64,000 nucleotides of DNA, taken from positions 8,647,710 to 8,711,709 of the forward strand of contig CP136062.1 in assembly GCA_032622095.1 (NCBI GenBank). Reading direction: 5' to 3'. Below are positions 1 through 12,222 of the stretch, one piece after another. The notes under the pieces were generated by a model that saw only the letters and a list, made by a program, of their open reading frames with translations, searched no databases and was not told the DNA's origin. The translations under genes were made by a program, and so were the position numbers. The stretch is from Siphonodentalium dalli (taxonomy: Eukaryota > Mollusca > Scaphopoda > Gadilida > Siphonodentaliidae). Each line of letters starts with the position of its first letter. Position 1 is the first letter of the stretch.

Positions 1-304
1 CGTAAAAGTTGGCATCCTTTGTACATGAATTTCGCGGCGAATGTGAGAATATATCTCCCCAAGCATTGATGACAACGAGTGGAGGAACGAAGGCTGTGCC
101 GCCGATTAGGAAGTCACATAGATGGATTTGCGAGAGTGAATCGAGAAACATAAAACATTCTACCCCAAAGAAGTCAATGGTGATTGACCAGAAACTGTAT
201 CTCAATTGATGCATGGCTGGCACATTACATGTAAATAATACATGTTCAATTTCTTTGTGATACGTTGATCTGCAGGCACCGCAATTCGAGTTGTTATTGA
301 ACAT
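1..304 (-). pseudogene. Non-LTR retrotransposon ORF C-terminus, frameshifted copy
   Basis: This is the minus-strand counterpart of the open fragment at 39969-40286. Relative to that copy it carries an extra AT dinucleotide near 49-54 (gagaatatatctcc against gagaatatctcc), which shifts the frame and separates the zinc-finger-like part (C-x2-C-x9-H-x4-C) from the C-terminal tail. The stop codon of the ORF lies outside the window. It is a dead copy. Confidence 0.7.
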
Positions 305-314
305 CGATCTGGCT

Positions 315-660
315 TTTCAAAAAATGTTGTTGTTGGAATCGGATGATATGGGGACCATCGAATCGGATTGAGTACCTTTAATCTGGGTGGAGGAAATAAA
401 CCGGGGATCAATCCACGTTCTTCCTCAGAATATTGCTTCATTACCGCGAGATATGCCACTACTGTGATCTCAATGGCGAGGCATGACAATTGTGCCAGTA
501 TGACAACTGAAGCGGCATTTCAAAAAATGTTGTTGTTGGAATCGGATGATATGGGGATCATCGCATCGGATTGAGCATCTTTAAATTGGGTGGAGGTAAT
601 AAATCGGGTTCAATCCACGTTCTTCCTCAGAATATTGCTTCAATGCTGCGAGGAATTATG
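315..660. repeat. Two tandem copies of a ~213 bp unit
   Basis: The string caaaaaatgttgttgttgg followed by ggatgatatgggga starts at 318 and again at 531. Both are followed by a shared tract that includes a GGTGGAGG core and catccacgttcttcctcag-like sequence. The same doublet occurs in the other segment copy at about 40297-40640, so the duplication predates the segmental copy. The unit abuts the retrotransposon fragment, and no reverse-transcriptase core lies beyond it. Confidence 0.8.
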
Positions 661-1924
661 ATATGATATTTATTAGCATAAAACACTCATGTGAGCCGTA
701 TGCATTACATAATAATAATATAATTTACACATACATTGTTCATATAATAAACTTTCCACATATTCACACTACAGTTATACAATGACTTAGTATAGAGCTC
801 AATAATATAAGCATGCAAATAAACTGTATGCAGGCCTATGATATCGTGTGGAATAGAAATTAATTATTAATTTATTCATCAACTTCGGGCTTCTTTTCTC
901 ATTTCAAAGAATTCTTTGAAAGCTCGACTGATCACATTACTTGTATTTGGTTGGTCGTTTCGCATTATGTATATGCATTTTGAGATACTACTGGCCCTTA
1001 GAAATTTAGTGATTCATATAGGCCTTTTTCTCAATTTGTCGTATTTGATACAATGGAGAACAAAATGCTTCTCGTCTTCCACTGAGTTAGTATTGCACAT
1101 CTTGAATATCCGATCATTGGCTGGCGTCGGTGGGCGTTTTGTGTTGGCCTTTTTCTATTTCTAATGAATGACAGCTGATTCGAAGTCTACATAATTGTTC
1201 ACGGTCTTTGATAGAAATTGTATGTATTAGATATGGTTCGAGTCGAAAAATGGTTTTGAATTGTTTGTATGGCCTTCGTTTACTGTGCGGATCGTCTGCA
1301 CTGATAATATACTTATTTATATATTCATCCTTCAATCGTTCTGTGACGAGATTAATATATGCCACTACTGGGGTATCAATGGCGAGGTAGCTGCCAGTAT
1401 GCCCTGTGGAGCAGCTTGAAACTAAATAAGTTACATTAATTAGTCCTGAATAGACAATAATGATTTGACGGTTAAGGCGCTGCATGACGTCGCTTCTAAT
1501 GGCTCATACTTTGGTCTCCCAGGGTCGATGGAAAAAATTATAATAAGCTGATTGTGTCATAACGTGAACAGACGAAAGGCCAAATTTCAATTTGGTCAGA
1601 ACGTCACAGTCTTTGGTCAAACGCCACCTATTTTAATCACAGATTCTGACCCGCTTTCCGTCATCCAAATAGGTATAATTTGGAGAAACTATTATGTCAT
1701 GTACAAAAGACTTATTCGCGATATCGAATTTAGAAGCAATAAAGAGCGTTTCTATGCCATTTATATGCCATTTGATTGATTTATGTGAATATGTTAGAAT
1801 AGGGCCCTTCGGTCATTTCACATTTAACAATTAAAGCTGAAATTTCTAGAGTAAGCACGCATGACATTTTTTCTCTCGAAACAACTCCAAAATTCGACTC
1901 GAATAAATAACCAACAACCACATG

Positions 1925-2135
1925 CGTGTAATTGGCCCATCGTGCCACTTATCCCACCCGATCACATCAAAGCGAAACCAATCAGGTTTATATGCGCTTC
2001 TTTCATAGAGATATGATAAGGTACGGGAGCTTCCACGTTCGTTCTGACTTCACATCGCCATCATTGGCTCATTTAGTAACTTCTACAGTCGTTCCGGGTC
2101 TGTATAATCAGGGGGGAGTTTCCTGCAATATGTCC
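1925..2135. repeat. Diverged relative of repeat B
   Basis: The stretch with gcttccacgttcgttctg, catcgccatcattggctcat, acttctacagtcgttccggg and ctgtataatca aligns in order with repeat B (acttccattttcgttctgg, catcgccacgattggcgcat, acttccatagtcgatccggg, ctgtataatca). Substitutions are scattered along its length, so it is much older than the B copies at 9094-12222. Confidence 0.7.
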
Positions 2136-2791
2136 ATTAACCACTAAAAAGTTATTGAAGAACACACTGATAAAATACACATATTCATTGCAAGTGGCAG
2201 AACACAACGAAACTGACTTTTGTTCCTTCTGGCTATTTTCCCGTGAAACAAATATAGGTATAAATACACGAAATACTATTATGATGACTATATATGCCAT
2301 AAACAAACGACTTATTCTAGATATAGAATATAGAAAAGTCGAGATCAGCACGAAGCAGTAAAAAAGCGTTCGTTGCTAACACATTTATGGTATGGATACA
2401 GATAGGTAATTTTAATGATTTTTGTCATGTAGTTAGACACCCGATCAAATACCACTCACTCCTTTTAAAAATGTTATTTCAAATTTATTTCTATGTATAT
2501 AAAGCACAGGACTCTTTTTCTTGAAACAAACCTAAAATCCGTCCTACCCAAATGGACGACAACCGAATGGGTGCAATTGGCCCAGCGTGCCAATTATCTG
2601 CCCCATGACAAATTTTGTCAAAATGTTAGAATAGGGCTCTTATTTCGTTACATATTTCGTCAACAAAACATCATGGTGGCCGCGGACCAAGGTTGTACGA
2701 TAAATGCCAAATAGGGTCAAGCAAATGGTATGTTATAGGTTGTTTCTAAGCCGAAGACACATCAAAACACACCCGATCAACTCAAACACCA

Positions 2792-2804
2792 GGGGGGGGG
2801 GGGG
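2792..2804. repeat. Poly-G run
   Basis: An uninterrupted run of 13 G. Similar runs occur inside satellite A at about 4517-4531 and 8228-8240. Run lengths in an assembly at such sites are unreliable. Confidence 0.85.
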
Positions 2805-3135
2805 TTCAAATATCGCACCTATGCCATTTCTGGTCCCCTTGTACGATTTAGTGAAATCAAAGGATGCTGATGGCTGGCCCCACGACGATGCGCGTGCCAC
2901 TATGCCCTGGGGATCCGCGTTACACTAAATCAAATACATTAACTAATCCCTTAGTGTATCATTTGCCAATTAAGCCGCGGCATAGCATTAATTGTAATCT
3001 CTCATGCTCAGGTTTCCCAAAAGTCGATGGAATAATTCAGTTGAAACCGTGTACATTGAGTTGTCGGTATTATTCTCATAACGTCACACCGATAAAAATG
3101 TCACATTTCAGAACTGTGTCTGGCATACACGAACG

Positions 3136-4890
3136 TCATACCCCGTGCTACCCCGAGGGGGTGAAAATGGGGTATGGACCATCTTCGAGAACCGTAGGGG
3201 TTTCGACCGATTTGACTGCATGGGTGGGTAGCCCGCCCCACATACCACACAGAAACTCCCATCCCCACCCATTACCCACGGGGGTGCCACCCCGATTGGG
3301 TAACAATTGGGTATGGACCATTTTCGAGAACAGTATTGGATTTAAACCGATTTAACGGCACGGTGTGTGGCCCACCCCAAATACTCCCTAGAAACAACCG
3401 ACTCCCTTCCAATCACTTCGGGGTATGGACCATTTTCGAGAACAGTAAGAATTTGGACCGATTTGACGGCATGGGTGGGTGGCCCGTCCCATATATCTCT
3501 CAGAAACACCCCAAATCTCTACCCAATCACCCCGGGTGTTACCACGCGATGGGGTGAAATGGGGTATAAACTATTTCCAAGAACGGTAAGGATTTCGACC
3601 GATTTGACGGCATGGGTGGGTGGCTCGTCCCAAACACCCATAGAGACGACAGACCCCCACACAGCAAACCCGGTGATTGCCACCCCGACGAGGTGAAAAT
3701 GGGATATGGACCATTTTCGAGAACAGCATCGACCATTTTCGAGAACGGTACAGATTTCGACCAATTTGACGGAACGGTTCGGTGGCCTGCCACAAACACA
3801 CCGACCCCAACCTATCACCACCGGGGGTGCCACCCCGAAGGGGTGAAATGGGGTATAAACCATTTTCAAGAACAGTTGGGATTTCGACCGATTTGATTGC
3901 ATGCTGGGTGGGTGGCCCACCCCAAATACCTACTAGAAACACCAGACTCCCCACTCATCACCCCCGGGTAGTGACAACAGAAGGGGTGAAAATGGGGGAT
4001 GAACCATTTTCGAGAACGGTAAGTATTTCGACCGATTTGACGGCATGGGTGGGTCGCTCGTCCCAAATACCCCCTATAGACACCAGACCCCCGCCCATCA
4101 ACAACGAAGAGGTGAAAATGGGGTATGAACCATTTTCGAGAACAGTATCGACCATTTTCCAGAACGGTAAGAATTTCGACCGATTTGACGGCATTTGTGG
4201 GTGGCCCGCCCCAAATACCCCCTAGAAACACCAGACCCATCCCATCAACCTCTGGGGTCGGCACCCCGAAGAGGTGAAAATAGGTTATGGACAAATTTCG
4301 TGACGGCATGGGTGGATGGCCCGCCCCAAATACCCCATACAAACACCCCAGCCACACCACCCCGGGAGTGACACCCCGTAAGTGTGAAAATAGTGTATGG
4401 ACCATTCTCGAGAACGGTAAATATTTTTACCGATTTGACGGCATGGGTGGGTGGCCCGCCCCAAATACCCAATAGAAACACCCGACCCCCACCAATCACA
4501 TTGGGTGTGCGACCCAGGGGGGGGGGGGGGGTGAACATGTGGTATAGACAACTTTCGAGAATGGTAAGAATTTCAACCGATTTGACCGCGTGTGTGTGGG
4601 TGCCCCACCCTAAATACACAATTTAAACACCAATTTGAAACACCCCCACCCATCACCCCGAGGGGGTACAAATGGTGTTTGGACCATTTTCGAGAACGGT
4701 AAGGTTTTCAACCGATTTGACGACATGGGTGTGTGTCTCGCCCATATACTTCCCAGAAACACCCGACCCCCGCCCATCACCCCGGGGGTGCCACACAGAG
4801 GGTAGAAATTTAGACCGATTTGACGGAATGGGTTGGTGGCCCACCCCAAATACCACATAAAACACCCCGACCACCCACCCATCAACCCGG
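3136..4890. repeat. Satellite A, block 1 (unit ~140 bp)
   Basis: Head-to-tail units of about 140 bp. A typical unit reads: gtgccaccccgag, ggggtgaaaatggggtatgg, accattttcgagaacggtaa, ggatttcgaccgatttgacg, gcatgggtgggtggcccgcc, ccaaatacc, a tagaaacacc segment, then a C-rich ccgacccccacccatcacc joint. Roughly 12 units fit here. Units differ by substitutions and partial deletions (for example a repeated cattttcgagaacag piece at 3711-3745). The open reading frames on both strands shift between units and are not genes. Confidence 0.95.
4517..4531. repeat. Poly-G run inside satellite A
   Basis: Fifteen consecutive G residues at the C/G-rich joint between two satellite units, where most units have only four or five. 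This suggests slippage at the joint. Confidence 0.8.
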
Positions 4891-5672
4891 GCCCTATACT
4901 ATAGAACACAATTATTGTAATCACAAGCTTCAGTGGAGCACACAAAAGGTGTCGATTACCATAGACCTCCACTCTTATTCTAACAGTGTACAGGCGACTT
5001 CTTGTAATTCCGCTTTCACATGCATGTTGACCAATAAAATAATTGGTGACCAATAAAATAATACTTTTTTCACATGTGACTTGATTGACCAATGAAAAAA
5101 ATGATTCCTCGGAGACATTCATTGATATGTTATCGCTAGTGCATGGGTGAGCCGTGTTCAATTTGATTAGTGGTAATCGGTATCCTTTAAATAATCGCCC
5201 AGTGAGTACACCGCAACCGTTCGTGCATTGTGTTATATTTCATCAATGGTTATCGTCTGTTCCAACAATTCAAGTCGTACGATGTATTTAATTTCTAGTT
5301 GGTTTGTCATTCAGAATCGCTGCAGTATTCTATTGATAATATGTACAAGAGACGTAGCTAGAAGGTCTCAGGTGCAGGTTTAAACTCCAAGTTGTGTACC
5401 CACAAAGGAGACCCTCTAACAACATCCCTGCACGAATGTCATAATTGGTCAATACTCCAATACAGACTTTAGGTTGTTTGCCACGAGACAACCGCTTGAT
5501 TGCCGCAGTGTGAATGCCATTCTGATCAAACCCAATCACCCATCGGCAATGAGCCCACATGCACACGGGTATAATCTACACTATTACAATACAGTGGTCT
5601 ATTGCACTTGCCCGCCTCCTGTGTACCCCCCTTAACCTTGTGATAACAATTATTATGGTCCATAGTACAAGG
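4891..5672. mobile_element. Inverted-repeat DNA element inserted in satellite A
   Basis: Satellite A stops at a ccgggccc junction and resumes at ggccccggggtgcc. The ends of the insert are inverted copies of each other: the left end reads tatactatagaacacaat, tattgtaatcacaag; the right end, reverse-complemented, reads tgtactatggaccataat, aattgttatcacaag. The similarity runs about 60 bp inward. No open reading frame resembling a transposase is present, so it is best read as a non-autonomous (MITE-like) element of about 780 bp. A target duplication cannot be fixed because both junctions fall in the same CCCGGG-type satellite sequence. Confidence 0.75.
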
Positions 5673-8600
5673 CCCCGGGGTGCCACCCCGTGGGTGTTAA
5701 ATGGGGTATGGACAATTTTGGAGAATGGTAAAGATTTCGAGCGATCTGCCCCAAATACCCCCTAGAAACAGCACAATGCCCCATCCATCACCCCGCGGGT
5801 GCCACCCCGAGGGGGGTAAAATGGTGTAAGGACAATTTGGATAAAGGTAAGGATTTCTACCGATTTGACGGCCTGGGTGGTGGCCCGCTCCAATTATCCC
5901 CTAGAAACACCCCGACCCCACCCATTTCCCCGGGGTGGCATCCGAGGGTGTGAAAATGGGGTATGGATCATTTTCGAGAACGGTAAGAATTTTGACCGAT
6001 TTGACGGCATGGGTGTGTGGCCCGCCCCAAATACCCATCAGAAACACCCGGCCTCCAACCATCAGCTCAATGGTGCCACCCCGAGGGGTGAAAATGGGGT
6101 ATAGACTATTTTCGAGAACGGTAAGAATTAGCACCGATTTGACGGCGGGGGTGAGTGGCCCGCCCCAAGTACCCCATAGAAACAACCCGAACCACCAATC
6201 ACCTCATGTGGGTGCCACCCCATGGGGTGAACATGGGGTATGGACAATTTTTCGAGGAGAGTAATAATTTCCACTGATTTGACGGCACGGTGAGTGGCCC
6301 ACCTCAAGTACACCATAGAAACACACCGATCCCATACCAATCACCTGCGGGGGTGCCACCCCGAGGAGGTGAAAATGGGGTATGGATCATTTTCGAGAAC
6401 GGTAAGGATTTCGACCGATTTGACGGCATGGGTGAGTGATCTACCCAAAATACCATAGAAACTCCCGGATCACCCACCCATCACCCGGGTTGCCACCCGA
6501 GGAGGTGAACATGGGATAAGGACCATTTTCGAGAACGGAAAGGATTTCGCCCGATTTGATGGCATGTGTGATGGCCCACCACAAATAACCCCTAGAAACA
6601 CGCCGATCCCCGAGGCATCAACCCCAGTGGCTGCCACCCCAAGGGGGTGAACATGGGGTATGAACCATTTTTGAGAACGGTAAGGATTTCGACCGATTTG
6701 ATGGCATGGGTCGGTGGCTTGCCCCAAATAACCCCTATGAACACCCAATTCACAAGCCATCACCACGATGAGTGCCGCCCACAGGGTGGGTGGCCCGCCC
6801 TAAATACCCACTAGAAAAACCCCACACCCACCCATCACTCCGGCGGGGGTGCCACCATAGGGAGTGAAAATGCCGTATGGATTTGACGGCATGGGTGGGT
6901 GGCCCGCCCAAATACCACCTAGAAACACCCGACTCCCACCTATCACACCGGTGGTGCCACTCCGCAGGGGTGAACATGGGGTATGGACAATATTCGAGAA
7001 TGGTAAGGATTTCGACCGACTTGACGGCGTGGGTGGCTGGCCCGCCACAAATACCCCATATAAATACCCGAACCCGACATCACCCCTGGGTGGTGCCACC
7101 AGAAGGGGTGAAAATGGGGTATGGACCTTACTCGAGAACGGTAAGAATTTCCACAGATTGGACGCCATGGGTGAGTGGTCCGCCCAAGTAACCCAAAGAA
7201 ACACGTCGATACCCCACCAATTACCTCCTGGGGGATGCCACCCCAGGGATGAACATGGGGTATAGATAATTTTCGAGAAGGGTAAGAATTTAGACCGATT
7301 TTATGGTGGGTGGCTCGCCCAAAATACCCCCTAAAAACACCCGACCCCACCCATCACCCGGGGTGCCACCCAGGGGGTGAACATGTGGTATAGACAACTT
7401 TCGAGAAGTGTAAGAATTTCAACCGATTTGACCGCAGGTGGTGAAAATGGGGTACGGACCATTTTCAAGACCGGTGTGGATTTCGACCGATATCACGGCT
7501 TGGGTGGTTGGCCCGCCCCAAATACCCATAGACACACCATACCCCCACCATCACTCGGGGGTGCCACTTCGATGGGGTAAAATGTTGGTAGCCCGCCCCA
7601 AATACCACCGATTGGACGACACGGATGGGTGGCCCGCCCCAAATCCCATCTAGAAACACCCCGAACACGACCGATCACACCGGGGTGACACTCCGTATGG
7701 GTGTAAATGGGGTATGGACAATTTTAGATAAGGATTTCGACCGATTTGATGGCATGGGTGGGTGGCCCGCCCCAAATACCACCTATACATTCACCGAACC
7801 CATCTATCACGTCTGGGGTGCCACCCCGAAGGGGTGAATGGGGTATGGACCATTTTCGAGAACGGTGAGAATTTCCACCCATTTGACGGTATGGGCGAGT
7901 GACCGCCCAAGTACTCCATAGAAACACACTGACCCCCCCCCCCACCAATCACCTCCATGTGGTGCCACCGAAAGGTGAACATATGGTATGGACAATTTTC
8001 GCGAAGGGTACGAATTTTGACCGATTTTTCGTCATGTGTGGGTGGCCCGCCTCAAATACCACCTAAAAACACCGACCCCACCCATCACCCCGGGGGTGCC
8101 ACCCCGATGAGGTGAAAATAGAGTATGGTCCTTTTTTCGAGAACGGTGAGGATTTCGACCGATTTGACGGCCAAAAATACACTAGAAACTCCTGGATCCC
8201 CCACCATCACCCCCGGTGTGCCACCAGGAGGGGGGGGGGGGTAAAAACGGTATGGACCATTTTTAGAACGGTAAGGATTTCGACCGATTTGGTGGCAGCC
8301 CCAAAAACCTACTAGAAACACCCGGACACAACCTATCACCCCGGGGGTACCACCACGTAGGGACCCTTTTCGAGAACCGTAGGGATTGCGACCGTTTGAC
8401 GGCATGGGTGGGTAGCCCACCCCAAATACCCCATAGGAACACCCGAACCCCCATCCATCACCCTCGGGGTGTGCCAACCGATGGGGTTAAACTGGGGTAT
8501 GGACCAGTTACGAGAAAGGTAAGGATTTCAACCGATTTGACGGCATGGGTGGGTGGCCCTCCCAAATAATCATGGAAACACCCGACCCCCACCCATCACC

Positions 8601-9093
8601 CCCAGGGGTGCCACCCCGAGGGGGTTAAAATGGAGTAAGGACCATTTTCGAGAAAGGTAAGGAATTCGATCGATTTAATGGCATGGGTGGGTGGCCCGCC
8701 CCAAATAGCCCATATAAAGACCCCGACCCCGCACGTCACCCACGGGAGTGCTACCCGGAGGGGGTGAAAATGGGGTATGGACATCTTCGAGAACCGTAGG
8801 GGTTTCGACCGATTTGGCTGCATTGATTGGTAGCCCGCCCCAAACACCACCTAGAAACACCCCAACCCCCACCCATCACCCACGGGGGTGCCACCCCGAC
8901 GGGGTAACAATGGGGTATGGACCATTTTCGAGAACAGTAGTGATTTAGACCCATTTGACGGTATGTGTGGGTGGCCCACCCCAAATACCCCATAGAAACA
9001 CCCGAACCCCCATCCATCACCCTCGAGGTGTGCCACCGAGTGGGATAAACTGGGGTATGGACCAGTTTCGAGAAAGGTAAGGATTTCAACCGA
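5673..9093. repeat. Satellite A, block 2
   Basis: About 24 units of the ~140 bp satellite continue after the inserted element. Several units are shortened (for example near 6790-6890 and 7560-7640). Part of this block, about 6360-8330, is repeated in the same unit order in 13600-16080. The block ends in a unit that runs into repeat B at accgatttgcgtctctc. Confidence 0.95.
6360..8330. repeat. Left copy of a multi-unit satellite duplication
   Basis: Rare unit variants occur in the same order here and in 13600-16080: a unit with gatctacccaaaatacc, one with gatttcgcccgatttgatgg, a short unit with atgccgtatggatttgac, one with gtgtggatttcgaccgatat followed by cacggc, and one with gattggacgacacgg-like sequence. 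Shared order of private variants indicates that a block of about 2 kb was duplicated as a whole and then diverged. Confidence 0.7.
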
Positions 9094-9865
9094 TTTGCGT
9101 CTCTCACCAAGACAAATATGTTAAGGTATGGCAACTTCCATTTTCGTTCTGGCCTTTCATCGCCACGATTGGCGCATTTGTTGAACTTCCATAGTCGATC
9201 CGGGACTGTATAATCAAACTCAAATCGACTTAAATATTATAAGTCATTATTATTACGAAGTTGAATTTTTGTGGGATTTTTTATTTTTGGGACAAACAAA
9301 CACAGGAAGTCATTCGAAGTGTTAGTATAGGATATGTTTTCGAAAGACAAATTTATGTCAAAATGTTACAATAGGGCCCTTCGGCCAATTCACATTTGCG
9401 TCTCTCACCAAGACAAATATGTTAAGGTATGGCAACTTCCATTTTCGTTCTGGCCTTTCATCGCCACGATTGGCGCATTTGTTGAACTTCCATAGTCGAT
9501 CCGGGACTGTATAATCAAACTCAAATCGACTTAAATATTATAAGTCATTATTATTACGAAGTTGAATTTTTGTGGGATCTTTTAATTTTTGGGACCAACA
9601 AACACAGGAAGTCATTCGAAGTGTTAGTATAGGATATGTTTTCGAAAGACAAATTTATGTCAAAATGTTACATCTGACCACTAAAACATTATGATGACCG
9701 TCGCCCAATGTTTTTGGAATAAGACCAAATATGGTCAAAAAAATGGTTCCTAATGGTGCCCCTAAACCGAGGAAAATTCAAAACCCACTCTATCATCTCA
9801 AACGCTATCAAATGAATGCATATATACTTCTTTCTGTCTCTCCCCAAGACAAATTTGATAAGGCT
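9094..9865. repeat. Repeat B, two tandem units plus tail
   Basis: Two units of about 301 bp start with tttgcgtctctcaccaagac at 9094 and 9395, and run through acttccattttcgttctgg, catagtcgatccgggactg, a tcattattattacgaagttg core and gtgttagtataggatatg. The second unit continues into a tail with gaccgtcgcccaatg and a aagaccaaatatggtca stretch, ending at 9865 where satellite A resumes with ggtgggtggcccgcc. The tail is shared with 11243-11360 and 12028-12222. Confidence 0.9.
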
Positions 9866-10730
9866 GGTGGGTGGCCCGCCAGAAATACCCCATAGAAACA
9901 CCACGATCCCCCACCTTTCACCTTTCACCCACGGGGGTGCTACCCCGAGGGGGTGAACATTGGGCATAGACCATTTTCAAGAACCGTAGGGGTTTCGACC
10001 GATTTGACTGGATGGGTGGGTGGCCCCAAATAAACACCCCGACACCCCACCCATCCAGCACACCGGGGATGCCACCCGAGGGGGTAAACATGGGGTATGG
10101 ACCAGTTTCGAGAAAGCTAAGGGTTTCAACCGATTTAACGGCATGGGTGCATGGCCCTCCCAAATACTCCAGAGAAACACCCCGACCCCACCCTTCACCC
10201 ACGGGGTGCTACCCCAAGTGAGTGAAAATGGAATAAGGATCATCTTCGAGAACCGTAGGGGTTTCGACCGATTTGACTGCATGGGTGGGTGGCCCGCCCA
10301 AAATACCACATAGAAACTCCCCAACCCACACCATTACCCACGGGGGTGCCACCCCGAGGGGGTAACAATTGGGTATGGACCATTTTCGAGAACAGTAGGG
10401 ATTTCGACCGATTTGACGGATGGGTGGGTGGCCTGTCCCAAATACTCCCTATAAACAACCGACTCCCTTCCAATCACTTCAGGGTATGGACCATTATCGA
10501 GAACGGTAAAGATTTGGACCGATTTGACGGCGTGGGTGGGTGGCCCGTCACATATACCTCCCAGAAACACCCCAATCCCTGCCCAAATACCCAGAGTGGT
10601 GCCACCCGAAGGGGTGAAATGGGGTATAAACTATTTCCGAGAACGGTAATGATTTCGACCGATTTGACGGCATGGGTGGGTGGCCCCAAATACCTCATAT
10701 AAACACCCCGACACCCGACACCCATCCATC
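9690..10730. repeat. Left copy of a 2353 bp-offset satellite duplication
   Basis: The repeat B tail and the following satellite A units recur at 12043-13083 with an offset of 2353 bp and only scattered differences, for example a small expansion of the joint sequence near 12415. This higher-order copy is much more similar than neighbouring monomers are to each other, so it is recent. Confidence 0.8.
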
Positions 10731-10943
10731 ACCCCGGGTGTGCCACCCCTCGGGGTGAAAATGGGGTATGGGCCCTTTTCGAAAACCGTAGGGTTTCGAC
10801 CGATTTGACGGCTTGGGTGGGTGGACCACCCCAAATACCCCATAGAAACACCCGAACCCCCATCCACCACCCTCGGGGTGTGCCACCGAGTGGGATAAAC
10901 TGGGGTATGGACCAGTTTCGAGAAAGGTAAGGATTTCAACCGA
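9866..10943. repeat. Satellite A, block 3
   Basis: About eight satellite A units between two repeat B blocks. The last unit, with ccgagtgggataaactgggg then ccagtttcgagaaaggtaag, is the same variant that precedes repeat B at 9030-9093. This shows that satellite A and repeat B were copied together across the junction. Confidence 0.9.
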
Positions 10944-12222
10944 TTTGCGTCTCTCACCAAGACAAATATGTTAAGGTATGGCAACTTCCATTTTCGTTCT
11001 GGCCTTTCATCGCCACGATTGGCGCATTTGTTGAACTTCCATAGTCGATCCGGGACTGTATAATCAAACTCAAATCGACTTACATATTATAAGTCATTAT
11101 TATTACGAAGTTGAATTTTTGTGGGATCTTTTTATTTTTGGGACCAACCAACACAGGAAATCATTCGAAGTGTTAGTATAGGATATCTTTTCGAAAGACC
11201 AATTTATGTCAAAATATTACAATAGGGCCCTTCGGCCAATTCACATCTGACCACTAAAACAATATGACGACCGTCGCCCAATGTTTTTCGAATAAGACCA
11301 AATATGGTCACACAAATGGTTCCTTATGGTGCCACTAAGTCGAGGACAATTCAAAACCACCAACGCACCCGAGTGGGTTAAACTAGGGTATGGACCAGTT
11401 TCGAGAAAGGTAAGGATTTCAACCGATTTGCGTCTCTCATCAAGACAAATATGTATGGCAACTTCCATTTTCGTTCTGGCCTTTCATCGCCACGATTGGC
11501 GCATTTGTTGAACTTCCATAGTCGATCCGGGACTGTATAATCAAACTCAAATCGACTTAAATATTATGAGTCATTATTATTACGAAGTTGAATTTTTGTG
11601 GGATCTTTTTATTTTTGGGACAAACAAACACAGGAAGTCATTCGAAGTGTTAGTATAGGATATGTTTTCGAAAGACAAATTTATGTCAAAATGTTACAAT
11701 AGGGCCCTTCGGCCAATTCACATTTGCGTCTCTCACCAAGACAAATATGTTAAGGTATGGCAACTTCCATTTTCGTTCTGGCCTTTCATCGCCACGATTG
11801 GCGCATTTGTTGAACTTCCATAGTCGATCCTGGACTGTATAATCAAACTCAAATCGACTTAAATATTATAAGTCATTATTATTACGAAGTTGAATTTTTG
11901 TGGGATGTTTTTATTTTTGTGACCAACAAACACAGGAAGTCATTCGAAGTGTTAGTATAGGATATGTTTTCGAAAGACAAATTTATGTCAAAATGTTACA
12001 ATAGGGCACTTCGGCCAATTCACATCTGACCACTAAAACATTATGATGACCGTCGCCCAATGTTTTTGGAATAAGACCAAATATGGTCAAACAAATGGTT
12101 CCTAATGGTGCCCCTAAACCGAGGACAATTAAAAACCCACTCTATCACCTCAAACGCTATCAAATGAATGCATATATACTTCTTTCTGTCTCTCCCCAAG
12201 ACAAATTTGATAAGGCTGGTGG
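10944..12222. repeat. Repeat B, three more units plus tails
   Basis: Units start at 10944, 11427 and 11723. The first is followed by a tail and a fragment of a single satellite A unit (about 11366-11426). The unit at 11427 lacks the gttaagg string present in the others. The last unit is followed by the long tail that ends at 12222 in satellite A. The composite organisation repeats that of 9094-9865. Confidence 0.9.

Larger units (their letters stand above)
1..1132. repeat. Copy 1 of a 1.13 kb duplicated segment
   Basis: This segment is nearly identical to 39983-41114, in the same orientation. Differences are a few substitutions and small indels, for example in the (ATA)-rich stretch near 710-725. 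The match stops abruptly after the string ctggcgtc at about 1132 (41113 in the other copy), where the sequences become unrelated. The left part (1-304) corresponds to the C-terminal end of a non-LTR retrotransposon ORF read on the minus strand; the rest has no recognised coding content. The left edge is cut by the window. Confidence 0.9.
1133..3135. repeat. Old diverged repeats, no gene seen
   Basis: No convincing coding region. Two kinds of self-similarity are visible. 1380-1620 resembles 2890-3105, sharing tatgccctg, a ...acattaa..ta.tc stretch, and a tcccagggtcgatgga / tcccaaaagtcgatgga core. 1925-2135 and 2660-2790 resemble parts of the repeat B unit and its tail, which is far better conserved at 9094-12222. 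The region therefore looks like a decayed ancestral or flanking copy of the repeat B cluster. Confidence 0.55.

Noticed and set aside
2155-2361. Overlapping plus and minus frames near 2073-2361
   Set aside because: Both strands are open in AT-rich decayed repeat sequence; no domain, and the matching region at 1660-1780 has lost the frame.
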